Below are positions 7,104-14,601 of a stretch of DNA of 16,884 bases, piece by piece. The translations under genes were made by a program, and so were the position numbers. Every line of letters starts with the position of its first letter. Positions within the stretch are counted from its first letter, which is position 1. The DNA lies in contig CALFRX010000018.1 of NCBI GenBank assembly GCA_937919295.1, positions 1-16,884 on the forward strand, written 5' to 3'. This DNA is from an uncultured Peptococcaceae bacterium. GTDB lineage: Bacteria; Bacillota; Dehalobacteriia; UBA7702. A model generated the notes under the pieces. It worked only from the letters and a program-made list of their open reading frames with translations. It was not told the DNA's origin and did not search any database.

Positions 7104-7143
7104 GGAAAATCCCGCAACAGCGCCGTTTTGATTTTCTTGGCCG

Positions 7144-7177
7144 AAAACAAACTGTCTTTTGCCAAAACCAAAGACAG
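7144..7177 (-). terminator. Intrinsic terminator after recO
   Basis: On the minus strand CTGTCTTT pairs with AAAGACAG (8 bp, 7152-7159 with 7170-7177), followed by TTTGTTTT. A second GC-rich hairpin, CCCGGC-GTTT-GCCGGG, lies between it and the recO stop (7190-7205). Together they should end the phoH-to-recO transcript. Confidence 0.8.
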
Positions 7178-7209
7178 GCAATACTCTTTCCCGGCAAACG
7201 CCGGGGATT

Positions 7210-7938
7210 TTAGACTTGATCCCGGTTCAAGATCTCCAAAGACTTAACCTTTTTTTCGAGACTGTTTTCGATCAGCATTTTTGTGACTTTGCCCATCAGC
7301 TGATCGGTGACAGCGTCGGTTTTTAGACGGCTGACGAGGCGCGCCTCGGATGATGTCAGGTAGTTCAAGGCAAACAGCGTCTTCGGCGTGATTTCATAAC
7401 CACCGCCGCATTTTGAGCAGACGATCCCGGAAAAGCGGGGGTTTAAAAAACCGGCTTTGATTTCCTGTCCGCAGGCGGCGCAGCAGTGAAAATTCGGCTG
7501 ATAGCCGGAAAGCGCCAGTAATTTCAATTCAAAAAACCGGGTTAGCTTCGCCGGATCTTCATCGGCAAGGCCCTTTAACACCGTATCGAACAATTGAAAG
7601 AGCGCCGCGTCGGGGACGCGTTCCGCCGCGAAATCGTTGAGCAGTTCCATAAAGTAGGAGGCGTAAAAATAAAGGGACGCCGTTTCCCGCAAATGGGGAT
7701 ACGTCTCTTTGGCCACGGCCTGGCTCACCGTATCGAGGCTTTTCCCGTGGATCAGTTGTAGATCACAGCGGTTGCCCAACTGCAAGTGACCGTTTAATTT
7801 ACTTTTCGATTTTTTCACACCCCGGGCCACAGCGGAGAATTTTCCCTGGTCTTTGCCGTAAAAGGTAAAGATGCGGTGACCTTCTCCGTAGTTGATGCCC
7901 TTGATGATAATGGCGTCCGCCGTATAGTATTTTTCCAT
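7210..7938 (-). CDS. recO: DNA repair protein RecO
   Basis: RecO loads RecA on SSB-coated single-stranded DNA together with RecR and promotes annealing in recombinational repair. The 242-residue protein has the N-terminal OB-fold pattern (ADAIIIKGINYGEGHRIFTF, then GKFSAVARGVKKSKSK), a helical middle (YASYFMELLNDF), and a zinc site made of C153-x-x-C156 and C174-x-x-C177. Four-cysteine zinc sites are typical of RecO proteins in this group. It follows mgtE by 14 nt with only a weak purine stretch (CGGA) as ribosome site, and ends at a double-hairpin terminator. In B. subtilis era is directly followed by recO; here mgtE stands between them. Confidence 0.95.
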   Translation of the reverse strand: MEKYYTADAIIIKGINYGEGHRIFTFYGKDQGKFSAVARGVKKSKSKLNGHLQLGNRCDLQLIHGKSLDTVSQAVAKETYPHLRETASLYFYASYFMELLNDFAAERVPDAALFQLFDTVLKGLADEDPAKLTRFFELKLLALSGYQPNFHCCAACGQEIKAGFLNPRFSGIVCSKCGGGYEITPKTLFALNYLTSSEARLVSRLKTDAVTDQLMGKVTKMLIENSLEKKVKSLEILNRDQV

Positions 7939-7952
7939 GGTGTATCAATCCG

Positions 7953-9323
7953 TTATAAAAGACCGGCTAAGAGCGGCATAAAGATAGAGGCCCAAGCGGA
8001 GTAGACCAGCAGGCCGATGATATCACTGCCGGTGCTGATAAAGGGCGCCGCCGAGGCGGCGGGGTCGATGCCGATTCTTTTCAACAGCAACGGCACCAGG
8101 GTACCGAGGGAGGAGGCAATGGTCATATTACAAACCAAGGTCAGCCCCACGAGGATGCTGAGGGCCGTGTCACCCATCCATACGTAGGCGACACCGCAAA
8201 GGATCATGCCGCAAAAAAGACCGACGCACATACCGACAAGGGAATCCCTGATCACATTATAGAAGATCTTTGACGAGTCAATCTGACCGGTGGAAATCCC
8301 ACGCACCGTAACGGTGGAGCTTTGGGTACCGGCGTTACCCCCTAAGCCCAGCAGCAGAGGAATGAAATAGGTAAGAGCCACAACAGCCCTGAGGTCAGCC
8401 TCGATACGGTTCATAATGAGCCCCGAGATGAGACCACCAAAAAGCGTCACCAACAGCCAGGGCAGCCTGACTTTTACTGATTTTACCACTTTTTCATAAA
8501 AGGTATCGTCCTCACCGAGTTCGTCTTCGTGAGAACCGGCCATACGCAAGACGTCTTCCGTGGCTTCTTTTTCGATAACGTCCAAAATATCGTCGACAGT
8601 AATGATACCCACGAGGCGCTGATCGCGGTCGACGACGGGGACGGCCATGATGTCGTAACGGGAAACGACGGTCGCGACTTCTTCCTGATCCATATAGTCG
8701 GTAACGAATTTGACCCTGGTGTGCATGATATGCTCCAAAGTCCAGGAAGGCGGCGTAACGATAAGATCCCGCAGGGACAGTACGCCAACAAGGACGTCGT
8801 CGTTATCGACAACGTAAACATAGTACACCGTTTCCGCGGAAGGCGCCTCATGGCGCAGAATATTGATGGCTTCCTCCGCCGTGACGCTTTGATTTAAGGC
8901 CACAAACTCCGTGGTCATGATGGAACCCGCGGTATCTTCCGGGTAGACCATCAGTTCACGGACGTCTTCGGCGTCTTCGTCTTCCATCAGATTGAGGAGC
9001 TGATTCCTTTCTTCCGGTTCCAATTCCCCTAAAATATCGGCGACATCGTCGAGATACATAGAGTCCAATACAGCGGAACCCTTGTCTTCCCCCAAAGCAT
9101 GGAGAATTTCCGGCGCCAAATCGGGATCGAGATAACTCAAGATTTCCCCGGTAATGTTGGCCGGTAGATACTGGAGAATCGCGATCACTTCCGCCGTGTC
9201 GAGATTCGACAGCAATTCCCCGATATCAACCGGGGCCGAAGGCGCTAAAATTGCCGCGATGGCAGGGTAATCCCTTTTTTCCAGGAACGGCGCAATCCGT
9301 TCCAGCTTTTCTTTGATATCCAT
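7953..9323 (-). CDS. mgtE: Magnesium transporter MgtE
   Basis: MgtE is a dimeric Mg2+ channel in the inner membrane, gated by cytosolic Mg2+ through its N and CBS domains. The 456-residue protein has the acidic superhelical N domain (residues about 1-130, with ILGELEPEERNQLLNLMEDE), two CBS repeats (about 135-255, LMVYPEDTAGSIMT and later VVDRDQRLVGIITVDDILDV), and five membrane helices at the C-terminus. The hallmark pore and helix motifs are present: LLLGLGGNAGTQSSTVTVRG and DPAASAAPFISTGSDIIGL. The length is typical. It is inserted between era and recO, preceded by a 149-nt spacer holding alternative hairpins that include its ribosome site. No full M-box riboswitch, as found before the B. 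subtilis mgtE (ykoK), can fit or be recognised in that space. Confidence 0.96.
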   Translation of the reverse strand: MDIKEKLERIAPFLEKRDYPAIAAILAPSAPVDIGELLSNLDTAEVIAILQYLPANITGEILSYLDPDLAPEILHALGEDKGSAVLDSMYLDDVADILGELEPEERNQLLNLMEDEDAEDVRELMVYPEDTAGSIMTTEFVALNQSVTAEEAINILRHEAPSAETVYYVYVVDNDDVLVGVLSLRDLIVTPPSWTLEHIMHTRVKFVTDYMDQEEVATVVSRYDIMAVPVVDRDQRLVGIITVDDILDVIEKEATEDVLRMAGSHEDELGEDDTFYEKVVKSVKVRLPWLLVTLFGGLISGLIMNRIEADLRAVVALTYFIPLLLGLGGNAGTQSSTVTVRGISTGQIDSSKIFYNVIRDSLVGMCVGLFCGMILCGVAYVWMGDTALSILVGLTLVCNMTIASSLGTLVPLLLKRIGIDPAASAAPFISTGSDIIGLLVYSAWASIFMPLLAGLL

Positions 9324-9327
9324 AATT

Positions 9328-9381
9328 GCGTTTCCTTCTTTCCGGAGGAAACGCCCTTCATTAATGAACGAAAACGTTTCC
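9328..9381 (-). promoter_or_regulatory. Mutually exclusive hairpins over the mgtE ribosome binding site
   Basis: On the minus strand three segments share complementarity: A GGAAACG (9375-9381), B GCGTTTCC (9347-9354) and C GGAAACGC (9328-9335). B pairs with C perfectly over 8 bp and an 11-nt loop; C contains most of the ribosome site AAGGAAA, nine nt before the mgtE ATG. B can instead pair with A over 7 bp, with a nested TTCATTAATGAA hairpin in the loop, which frees the ribosome site. The rest of the 9324-9472 spacer shows no convincing promoter. Confidence 0.5.
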
Positions 9382-9472
9382 CCCTATTTTCTGTTTCTTC
9401 TCTTGTTACACCATCGAGGGACAGCGTCCATGAAGTTCACCAACCTTTCTGAATCCGTTTTACTTTTTTACT

Positions 9473-10375
9473 TTATTCGTTGAGTTTATTCTTATCAAAA
9501 CCGAAGTTTCGCAAATAGATTTCCCTGTTGCGCCAATCTTTTTTTACCTTTACCCAGAGCTCTAAGTAAAATCTGGAACCCAAAGTACGTTCCATCTCGA
9601 TCCTGGCGGCCCGGCCGATCTTTTTCAGCATGACGCCGTTTTTCCCGATCAAAATACCCTTTTGGGAATCGCGCTCCACATAGATCACGGCGCTGGCGTA
9701 AATCATGCCGTCAGGCCGTTCCTTGACCTCCAGCATTTCCACGGCGACAGCGTGAGGCACCTCGTCGCTGGTACATTCCAACACCTTTTCCCGGACGATT
9801 TCCGCCATAATCACCCGCTCCGGCTGGTCCGTCACCATATCCTCCGGATAATAGCAGGGGCCTTCGGGGAGGTAGCCGATGACCGTATGGAGCAGATCAG
9901 CGATATTATCGTCTTTTAACGCGGAAACGGGAATGATCTCGGCAAAATCGAATTTTTCGCTGTAAAGCTTCATCACGGCGAGGATGGCGTCTTTTTCCAG
10001 CAGGTCGATTTTATTCAGCAGCAAAAAAACAGGGGTTTCCGCAGGTAAGGTATTGATGATGAAGGCTTCTCCTTTGCCGAAGGATTCCGCGGCATCGACG
10101 ATGTAAAAAATCACATCCGCGCCAAGGCCAGCGCTTTTTGCTGCCTCGTTCATAAATTCACCGAGTTTATGTTTGGGTTTATGAATCCCCGGGGTGTCGA
10201 TGAAGATCAGTTGGGCGTCGTCGGTGGTATAAAAGCCTCTGATCTTATTTTGGGTCGTTTGAGGTTTCTCGGAGACAATGGCGATTTTCTGTTGTAAGAT
10301 CGTGTTCATCAGCGTGCTCTTGCCGGCATTGGGCCGACCGATGATGGTGATGAAGCCGGAACGAAATTTGGCCAT
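9473..10375 (-). CDS. era: GTPase Era
   Basis: Era is an essential GTPase that binds the 3' end of 16S rRNA and assists 30S assembly. The 300-residue protein has G1 GRPNAGKS (residues 13-20), G3 DTPG (60-63), G4 NKID (121-124), the IPVSALK stretch as G5, and a C-terminal KH domain with GILIGKNGVMLKKIG near 235-250. The length is standard. It starts 4 nt after the stop of the DUF3048 lipoprotein gene; its ribosome site (AAGGGG) lies inside the end of that gene. Downstream comes a 149-nt spacer without a clear intrinsic terminator, so transcription may continue into mgtE and recO. Its neighbour ybeY also serves 16S rRNA maturation. Confidence 0.98.
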   Translation of the reverse strand: MAKFRSGFITIIGRPNAGKSTLMNTILQQKIAIVSEKPQTTQNKIRGFYTTDDAQLIFIDTPGIHKPKHKLGEFMNEAAKSAGLGADVIFYIVDAAESFGKGEAFIINTLPAETPVFLLLNKIDLLEKDAILAVMKLYSEKFDFAEIIPVSALKDDNIADLLHTVIGYLPEGPCYYPEDMVTDQPERVIMAEIVREKVLECTSDEVPHAVAVEMLEVKERPDGMIYASAVIYVERDSQKGILIGKNGVMLKKIGRAARIEMERTLGSRFYLELWVKVKKDWRNREIYLRNFGFDKNKLNE

Positions 10376-10379
10376 CGCG

Positions 10380-11435
10380 TTACTCTGCCCCTTCTGCCGT
10401 GGTGTCTTCTTCCGCCTCGGGTTCGGTATACGTGGCGGTTTCCGTAGTTTTCGCCACCTGGATAATGGTTTTGCCGGGAATCAGCTGCACTTCCTTACCG
10501 GTGGCCGTTTCCGTAAAGGAAAAGCCGTTACCCTTTGAGATACTCCAATTGATTTCTGTTACCGTACCGTATTGGAGCAAAAGGCCGCTACCGGAGGTAA
10601 AGGTCATATCAAGATGCGAGCCATCCTCCATGACGACGTAGTCGATATAAAGCACGACGACGTTGTCGGCGGTGAGGGCTTTATTATCAAGGGCGTCGGT
10701 ATGGATTTTACCACCGCTATAGCGCACGTAGTTGAGGTTCAGCTCATCCCATCGATAAGCGGCCTCTTGATAGCGGTAAGGAATGGTCAACTCGCTGACC
10801 CCGCCGAAAGTTAGCTTTCCCCGCTCCGCGTTGGAATAAAAGCGAAACCCGGGGCAATCTGCAAGGGAAACCGTAGGATAGCCCCGATCCGCAGCCTTTT
10901 TGCTGAGTAATTCATAACTGGTATAGAGATTATGGGGCGCGCTCCGCTCACTGCTGCGCCAAAAATTACTGGAACAGGCCATTTCATCGATATCCTGGAC
11001 ACTGCCGGAATCGATGATATCATACGCCATGGAACTGCCGCCGCAATGCGTTTGGGTGGCGTTGTAACCTTTGACGATATCGTAGAAATAATGGCGGGCC
11101 GACCGCACAGGGCCGATGGTATCCGGCTGATTATGATAATAAAAAGCCAGGAAACGATTGATGCCCCCTTCTACCGGCAATTCAATCAGCAGATCGGCAG
11201 CATTCAAACCGCTTTGTGGTGCCGCGCCGGCGCCATTATCAATGGATACCATAAACACACTGTCGCCGTGATCCTCGGCGGAGGATAATTCCTCGCCATC
11301 TAAGGGGCAGGTGAATTCCGGTTCGGGAACAGACGCCTCATCCTTAGCATCTTCGTCCTGTTTACCGCAGGCAGTCAAAAACAGGGATAAAGAAAGCAGT
11401 AAACTAAGGGACAGCAACCATATTGTTTTTTTCAT
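10380..11435 (-). CDS. DUF3048 (YerB-like) lipoprotein
   Basis: This 351-residue protein begins MKKTIWLLSLSLLLSLSLFL and ends its signal at the lipobox L-T-A-C, so it is predicted to be a lipoprotein on the outer face of the membrane. A charged linker follows. Then come the two DUF3048 halves: SGLNAADLLIELPVEGGINR with IGPVRSARHYFYDIVKGYNA in the first, and GSGLLLQYGTVTEINWS with LIPGKTIIQVAK in the second. The tail is rich in Glu and Thr. DUF3048 proteins have no settled biochemical role that can be assigned here; a cell-envelope function is inferred only from location. It has a good ribosome site (AGGAG, 7 nt spacing), lies 10 nt after dgkA and 4 nt before era, and occupies the place where B. 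subtilis has cdd. Confidence 0.88.
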   Translation of the reverse strand: MKKTIWLLSLSLLLSLSLFLTACGKQDEDAKDEASVPEPEFTCPLDGEELSSAEDHGDSVFMVSIDNGAGAAPQSGLNAADLLIELPVEGGINRFLAFYYHNQPDTIGPVRSARHYFYDIVKGYNATQTHCGGSSMAYDIIDSGSVQDIDEMACSSNFWRSSERSAPHNLYTSYELLSKKAADRGYPTVSLADCPGFRFYSNAERGKLTFGGVSELTIPYRYQEAAYRWDELNLNYVRYSGGKIHTDALDNKALTADNVVVLYIDYVVMEDGSHLDMTFTSGSGLLLQYGTVTEINWSISKGNGFSFTETATGKEVQLIPGKTIIQVAKTTETATYTEPEAEEDTTAEGAE

Positions 11436-11445
11436 GATAATACTC

Positions 11446-11817
11446 CTATCTGATCAGTAATTGATATAGATGCGGCACAAAGATGACCACTCCGATCAGT
11501 ACCGCGGTAACGCAGACGAAAAAGACGGCTCCGGCGGCCACGTCTTTGATGACTTTGGCCAAAGGATGATATTCCGGCGAAATAAGATCAATGATGTTCT
11601 CAACGACCGTATTGAACATTTCACTGGCAATGACCATGGCGACGAGGAGCAGCAAAAGCGCAAACTCCGTCAAGGACAGATCAAGGAATAAGGCGAAAAA
11701 GAGTACCGCCACCCCGGAAACGAGGTGAATGCGAAAATTGCGCTCATTGGCAAAACAGTGGCAAAAGCCGCGCCAGGCAAAGGAGAAGCTTTCCTTTAAA
11801 CTTTTTGCTTTTCTCAC
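11446..11817 (-). CDS. dgkA: Diacylglycerol/undecaprenol kinase family protein
   Basis: This is a small 123-residue membrane kinase of the DgkA family. In Gram-positive bacteria the well-studied member phosphorylates undecaprenol, recycling the lipid carrier for wall and polysaccharide synthesis. Visible hallmarks are ERNFRIH (residues 25-31), the signature E66-M-F-N-T-V-V-E73 followed by NIIDL, and KDVAAGAVFF (91-100), with three membrane helices. The start is GTG (11815-11817), overlapping the TGA stop of ybeY as GTGA, which points to coupled translation; GGGGGTG upstream is the likely ribosome site. The substrate, undecaprenol or diacylglycerol, cannot be settled from the sequence alone. 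The place between ybeY and era is conserved. Confidence 0.93.
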   Translation of the reverse strand: MRKAKSLKESFSFAWRGFCHCFANERNFRIHLVSGVAVLFFALFLDLSLTEFALLLLLVAMVIASEMFNTVVENIIDLISPEYHPLAKVIKDVAAGAVFFVCVTAVLIGVVIFVPHLYQLLIR

Positions 11818-12296
11818 CGTATCACCCCCAAAGCGTCGAGATACGCTTCGGTTTTCGCTTCCATCACCAACCGTTCCGCCTCTTCCCCGTGGTCGTAACC
11901 GAGAAGATGCAGAAAGCCGTGAAGTGCCAGAAAACAGATTTCCCGCTGAAAGCTATGGCCGTAACAGAGGGCCTGGCTTTCGCAGTGTTCCAAGGAGATC
12001 AGAATATCCCCGAGGAAAACAGCGCCAATACCCGGCAAAACATACTGCTTTGTTTCGGCCCAATCTCTTTTTCCCCCTGTCATGGGAAAGGAAAGGACAT
12101 CGGTGGCCCGATCGATGCCGCGAAATTTACGGTTAAAAATACGGATCCGCGCATCATCGGTAAAACCGACGGTAACGCAAAAGGCAGACGGTACCGCTTC
12201 CGCTTTGGCGGCATACCGCAGTACCTCGGCAATCTTCTTCATGATCTCGCAAGGTAAATCGAAATCATCAAGACGGGTGCGCATTTCAATTTTCAT
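11814..12296 (-). CDS. ybeY: Endoribonuclease YbeY (rRNA maturation factor)
   Basis: YbeY is a zinc-dependent single-strand endoribonuclease needed for 16S rRNA 3'-end maturation and 70S quality control. The 160-residue protein carries the diagnostic motif H126-G-F-L-H130-L-L-G-Y-D-H136, whose three His bind the metal. It also has the usual upstream blocks FNRKFRGIDRATDVLSFP and LGDILIS. The length is normal. Its ATG lies inside the end of the HD phosphohydrolase gene (11-nt overlap), and its stop overlaps the dgkA GTG, so it is embedded in a tightly coupled operon. B. subtilis has the same order. The assignment is firm. Confidence 0.97.
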   Translation of the reverse strand: MKIEMRTRLDDFDLPCEIMKKIAEVLRYAAKAEAVPSAFCVTVGFTDDARIRIFNRKFRGIDRATDVLSFPMTGGKRDWAETKQYVLPGIGAVFLGDILISLEHCESQALCYGHSFQREICFLALHGFLHLLGYDHGEEAERLVMEAKTEAYLDALGVIR

Positions 12297-14601
12297 CGGT
12301 GGTCTCTTCTCCCTGTTCTTGGTCTATGGCCGCGACATCCTCTGCCGTTGCCGGAACTTTATCCAAAATGCCGTTCTGCTGTTGCGAAAAAGATTTTTCT
12401 CCCCCGCCAACGGTGATTTCGGCAGCGACGCTTTCTTCGCCGTTTTCCCCCATGTCCACGGCAATGCCGGACTTTTTGGCCAAAGCCTTCAGTTCCGGAT
12501 ACTTGATCCGATGATGGGTCATGCCGTCATAAACGGCAACGAAAGCCTCCTGCATCACATGAAGATCTTTAAAGGTCAGGTCACATTCCTCAAACTGACC
12601 GTCGTTCAAGCGTTCTTTGATCAGATCGTGGATTTGGGCCGCCGTTTCTCCTTTGGTCATCGGCGACAAACTCTGCATCGCCGCCTGGATGCAGTCGGCC
12701 ATCATCACAACGGCGCTTTCCCGCGTTTGCGGCTTCGGGAAGGGATAGGCGAAATCTTCCGGCGTCACCTCATCTCCCCGTTCTTTGGCTTTGTTATAGA
12801 AATATTTCATCACGCTATTACCGTGGTGCTCCGCGATGATGTTGACCACATCTTGGGGCAGGCCGTACTCTTTGGCCATTTCCACACCGTCTTTGACGTG
12901 GGAGACGATGATCAGCGTCGATAAAGTCGGCGTCAATTTATCGTGGGGATTGTTTCCCGGTTCCTGATTCTCGGTAAAATAGGCGGGACGCTCCAATTTA
13001 CCAATGTCATGGTAGTAGGAGGCGACGCGAACCAAAAGGGCGTCGGCGCCGATGGCATCGGCGGCGGCTTCCGCCAGGTTGCCCACGAGAATACTGTGAT
13101 AATAAGTTCCCGGCGCTTCCGCCATAAGCCGCTTAATCAAGGGGTGCCCCGTGGAAGAAAGTTCCATCAGTTTCATCGGCGTCGTCAGTTTCAAGGAGTT
13201 TTCCAGCAAGGGCAAACTGCCCAAGGCGAAAAAGGCGGAGATAAAGCCGCCCATCAAACCAACGGCGCAGCCGATCATCACCGTAGTCAGAGACTGTTCC
13301 CCCATCAGACCAATGATCAAAATGATCAATACGTTGACCAGGCCGAGATAGAAGCCGAAACTAACCACCTGATAGCGCTCTCTGATGCGGCCCACCGTAT
13401 AAACGGTAAAGAGCACAGCGCAAAAAGCGGCAATCAGGTAAGAAGGCTGATTCATCACCAGTAGGGCCATGAGCATGGCACAGAAAGAGACCATGATAAA
13501 GGAAAGCCGCTGGTTGGTCAGGGTGGCGAAAATAATGCCCACGGCAGGCAGCGGCAGCAGATAGCCGAGCACGCTGTAAAGCGTCCCCGTCGTCGCCGAA
13601 GCGGTCAGCATAATAATCTGGCAAAGGGCAAGAAAGACCACGACCACGGAGCCGATAAGCAAAATGCCCTCCTTCTCAAAAGCATAGAAGGGGAAAAACC
13701 GCTTGCAGTACAGAAACAGCAGGAAAAACAGGAAGAAAACAAAGGCGAAAACGCCGAGAAAATAGCCGACACCTTTGCGCTCCGAAAGCATCCCCGCTCT
13801 TTGCAGCGTTTCCATTTGTTCCGCCGTGATCACCGTACCTTCATCAACGATTTTCTGACCGGAACGTACCGTTACTTCCACCGGTTCGATTTCGGCGATG
13901 CGCTTTTTCGTCACCGCGTCGGTTTCTTCTTTATTTAAAACATAGTTGGCCTCAATGGTCAGCGTGCTGACAACGGCGTGGGCCACGGCCTGTTCGTCTT
14001 CCTTAAAACGGCTATCGCCAATCCAGGTATCAAGGCTCTTCAAAAAGGTGTCCAAGTCGGCCTCTTTGATCCCTTCCGCGTAGGAGGACGCAAAATAGGT
14101 GCTAAGATTATTCACCACATTGGTGATTTCTTTCAAGGTCAGTTTTTTGATGGCCTTTTCATAAGCGGAAACCTCGTCGCCGCTGCCCAAAAGGGCGCGG
14201 TAAAGCTCCGCCGAATCGGCGTCGTCCTCTTTTTCCCGGTCTTTGATGGCGGAAACCTGATTGACAAAATCGCCGATTTCCGTGTTAAGACGTTCCAATT
14301 TTGTGTTGTCCAACATATAAACGTCGTTGATGTCGGCTTCAATGGCCGCCACCGCCTCATCGTAAGCCACTTCGCTGGTATAGCTGAAAGAAGCGCCCTC
14401 ATAGATCAGGGATTCCGGAGCCACGTCCCCCGCTTCATACGTTTTCGTGGGTCCCAAAGCCCCGGCCACGAGAATAAAAGCGCTGACAAAGACGATGGCC
14501 AGCCAAAACCAAATACGTTTTTTCTTGATCAGTTTTTCAAGGATATCTTCTGTAAAGAATTTTCCGACGGAAAAAAGATGCCGCCGTCTTTTATTTTTCA
14601 T
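12286..14601 (-). CDS. 7TM-HD family phosphohydrolase, c-di-AMP phosphodiesterase (PgpH/YqfF-like)
   Basis: Known PgpH-type proteins cleave c-di-AMP to 5'-pApA with a cytoplasmic HD domain and so affect osmotic and wall homeostasis. With the chosen start the protein is 771 residues. It has an N-terminal helix (KRIWFWLAIVFVSAFILVAG), a long extracellular segment to about residue 265 that includes RSGQKIVDEGTVITAEQ, then seven membrane helices. The C-terminal HD domain has HPLIKR, GTYYHSILVGNLAEAAA, YYHDIGKL (H531-D532), NPHDKLTPTLS, and EHHGNSVMKYFY. A longer frame opens at 14661, but the first 20 codons lie inside phoH. ATG 14599-14601 (MKNKRRRHLF) has a GAAAGGG site before it and is preferred. 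It overlaps phoH by 11 nt and ybeY by 11 nt. The acidic C-terminal tail is unremarkable. Confidence 0.95.
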   Translation of the reverse strand: MKNKRRRHLFSVGKFFTEDILEKLIKKKRIWFWLAIVFVSAFILVAGALGPTKTYEAGDVAPESLIYEGASFSYTSEVAYDEAVAAIEADINDVYMLDNTKLERLNTEIGDFVNQVSAIKDREKEDDADSAELYRALLGSGDEVSAYEKAIKKLTLKEITNVVNNLSTYFASSYAEGIKEADLDTFLKSLDTWIGDSRFKEDEQAVAHAVVSTLTIEANYVLNKEETDAVTKKRIAEIEPVEVTVRSGQKIVDEGTVITAEQMETLQRAGMLSERKGVGYFLGVFAFVFFLFFLLFLYCKRFFPFYAFEKEGILLIGSVVVVFLALCQIIMLTASATTGTLYSVLGYLLPLPAVGIIFATLTNQRLSFIMVSFCAMLMALLVMNQPSYLIAAFCAVLFTVYTVGRIRERYQVVSFGFYLGLVNVLIILIIGLMGEQSLTTVMIGCAVGLMGGFISAFFALGSLPLLENSLKLTTPMKLMELSSTGHPLIKRLMAEAPGTYYHSILVGNLAEAAADAIGADALLVRVASYYHDIGKLERPAYFTENQEPGNNPHDKLTPTLSTLIIVSHVKDGVEMAKEYGLPQDVVNIIAEHHGNSVMKYFYNKAKERGDEVTPEDFAYPFPKPQTRESAVVMMADCIQAAMQSLSPMTKGETAAQIHDLIKERLNDGQFEECDLTFKDLHVMQEAFVAVYDGMTHHRIKYPELKALAKKSGIAVDMGENGEESVAAEITVGGGEKSFSQQQNGILDKVPATAEDVAAIDQEQGEETTDEN

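Noticed and set aside
7190..7205. CCCGGC-GTTT-GCCGGG hairpin as the main recO terminator
   Set aside because: It is not followed by a T-run; the CTGTCTTT/AAAGACAG stem with TTTGTTTT about 15 nt further on fits better.
9324..9472. M-box Mg2+ riboswitch before mgtE
   Set aside because: The gap is shorter than a typical M-box and none of its conserved segments could be recognised; a local hairpin switch explains the visible complementarity.
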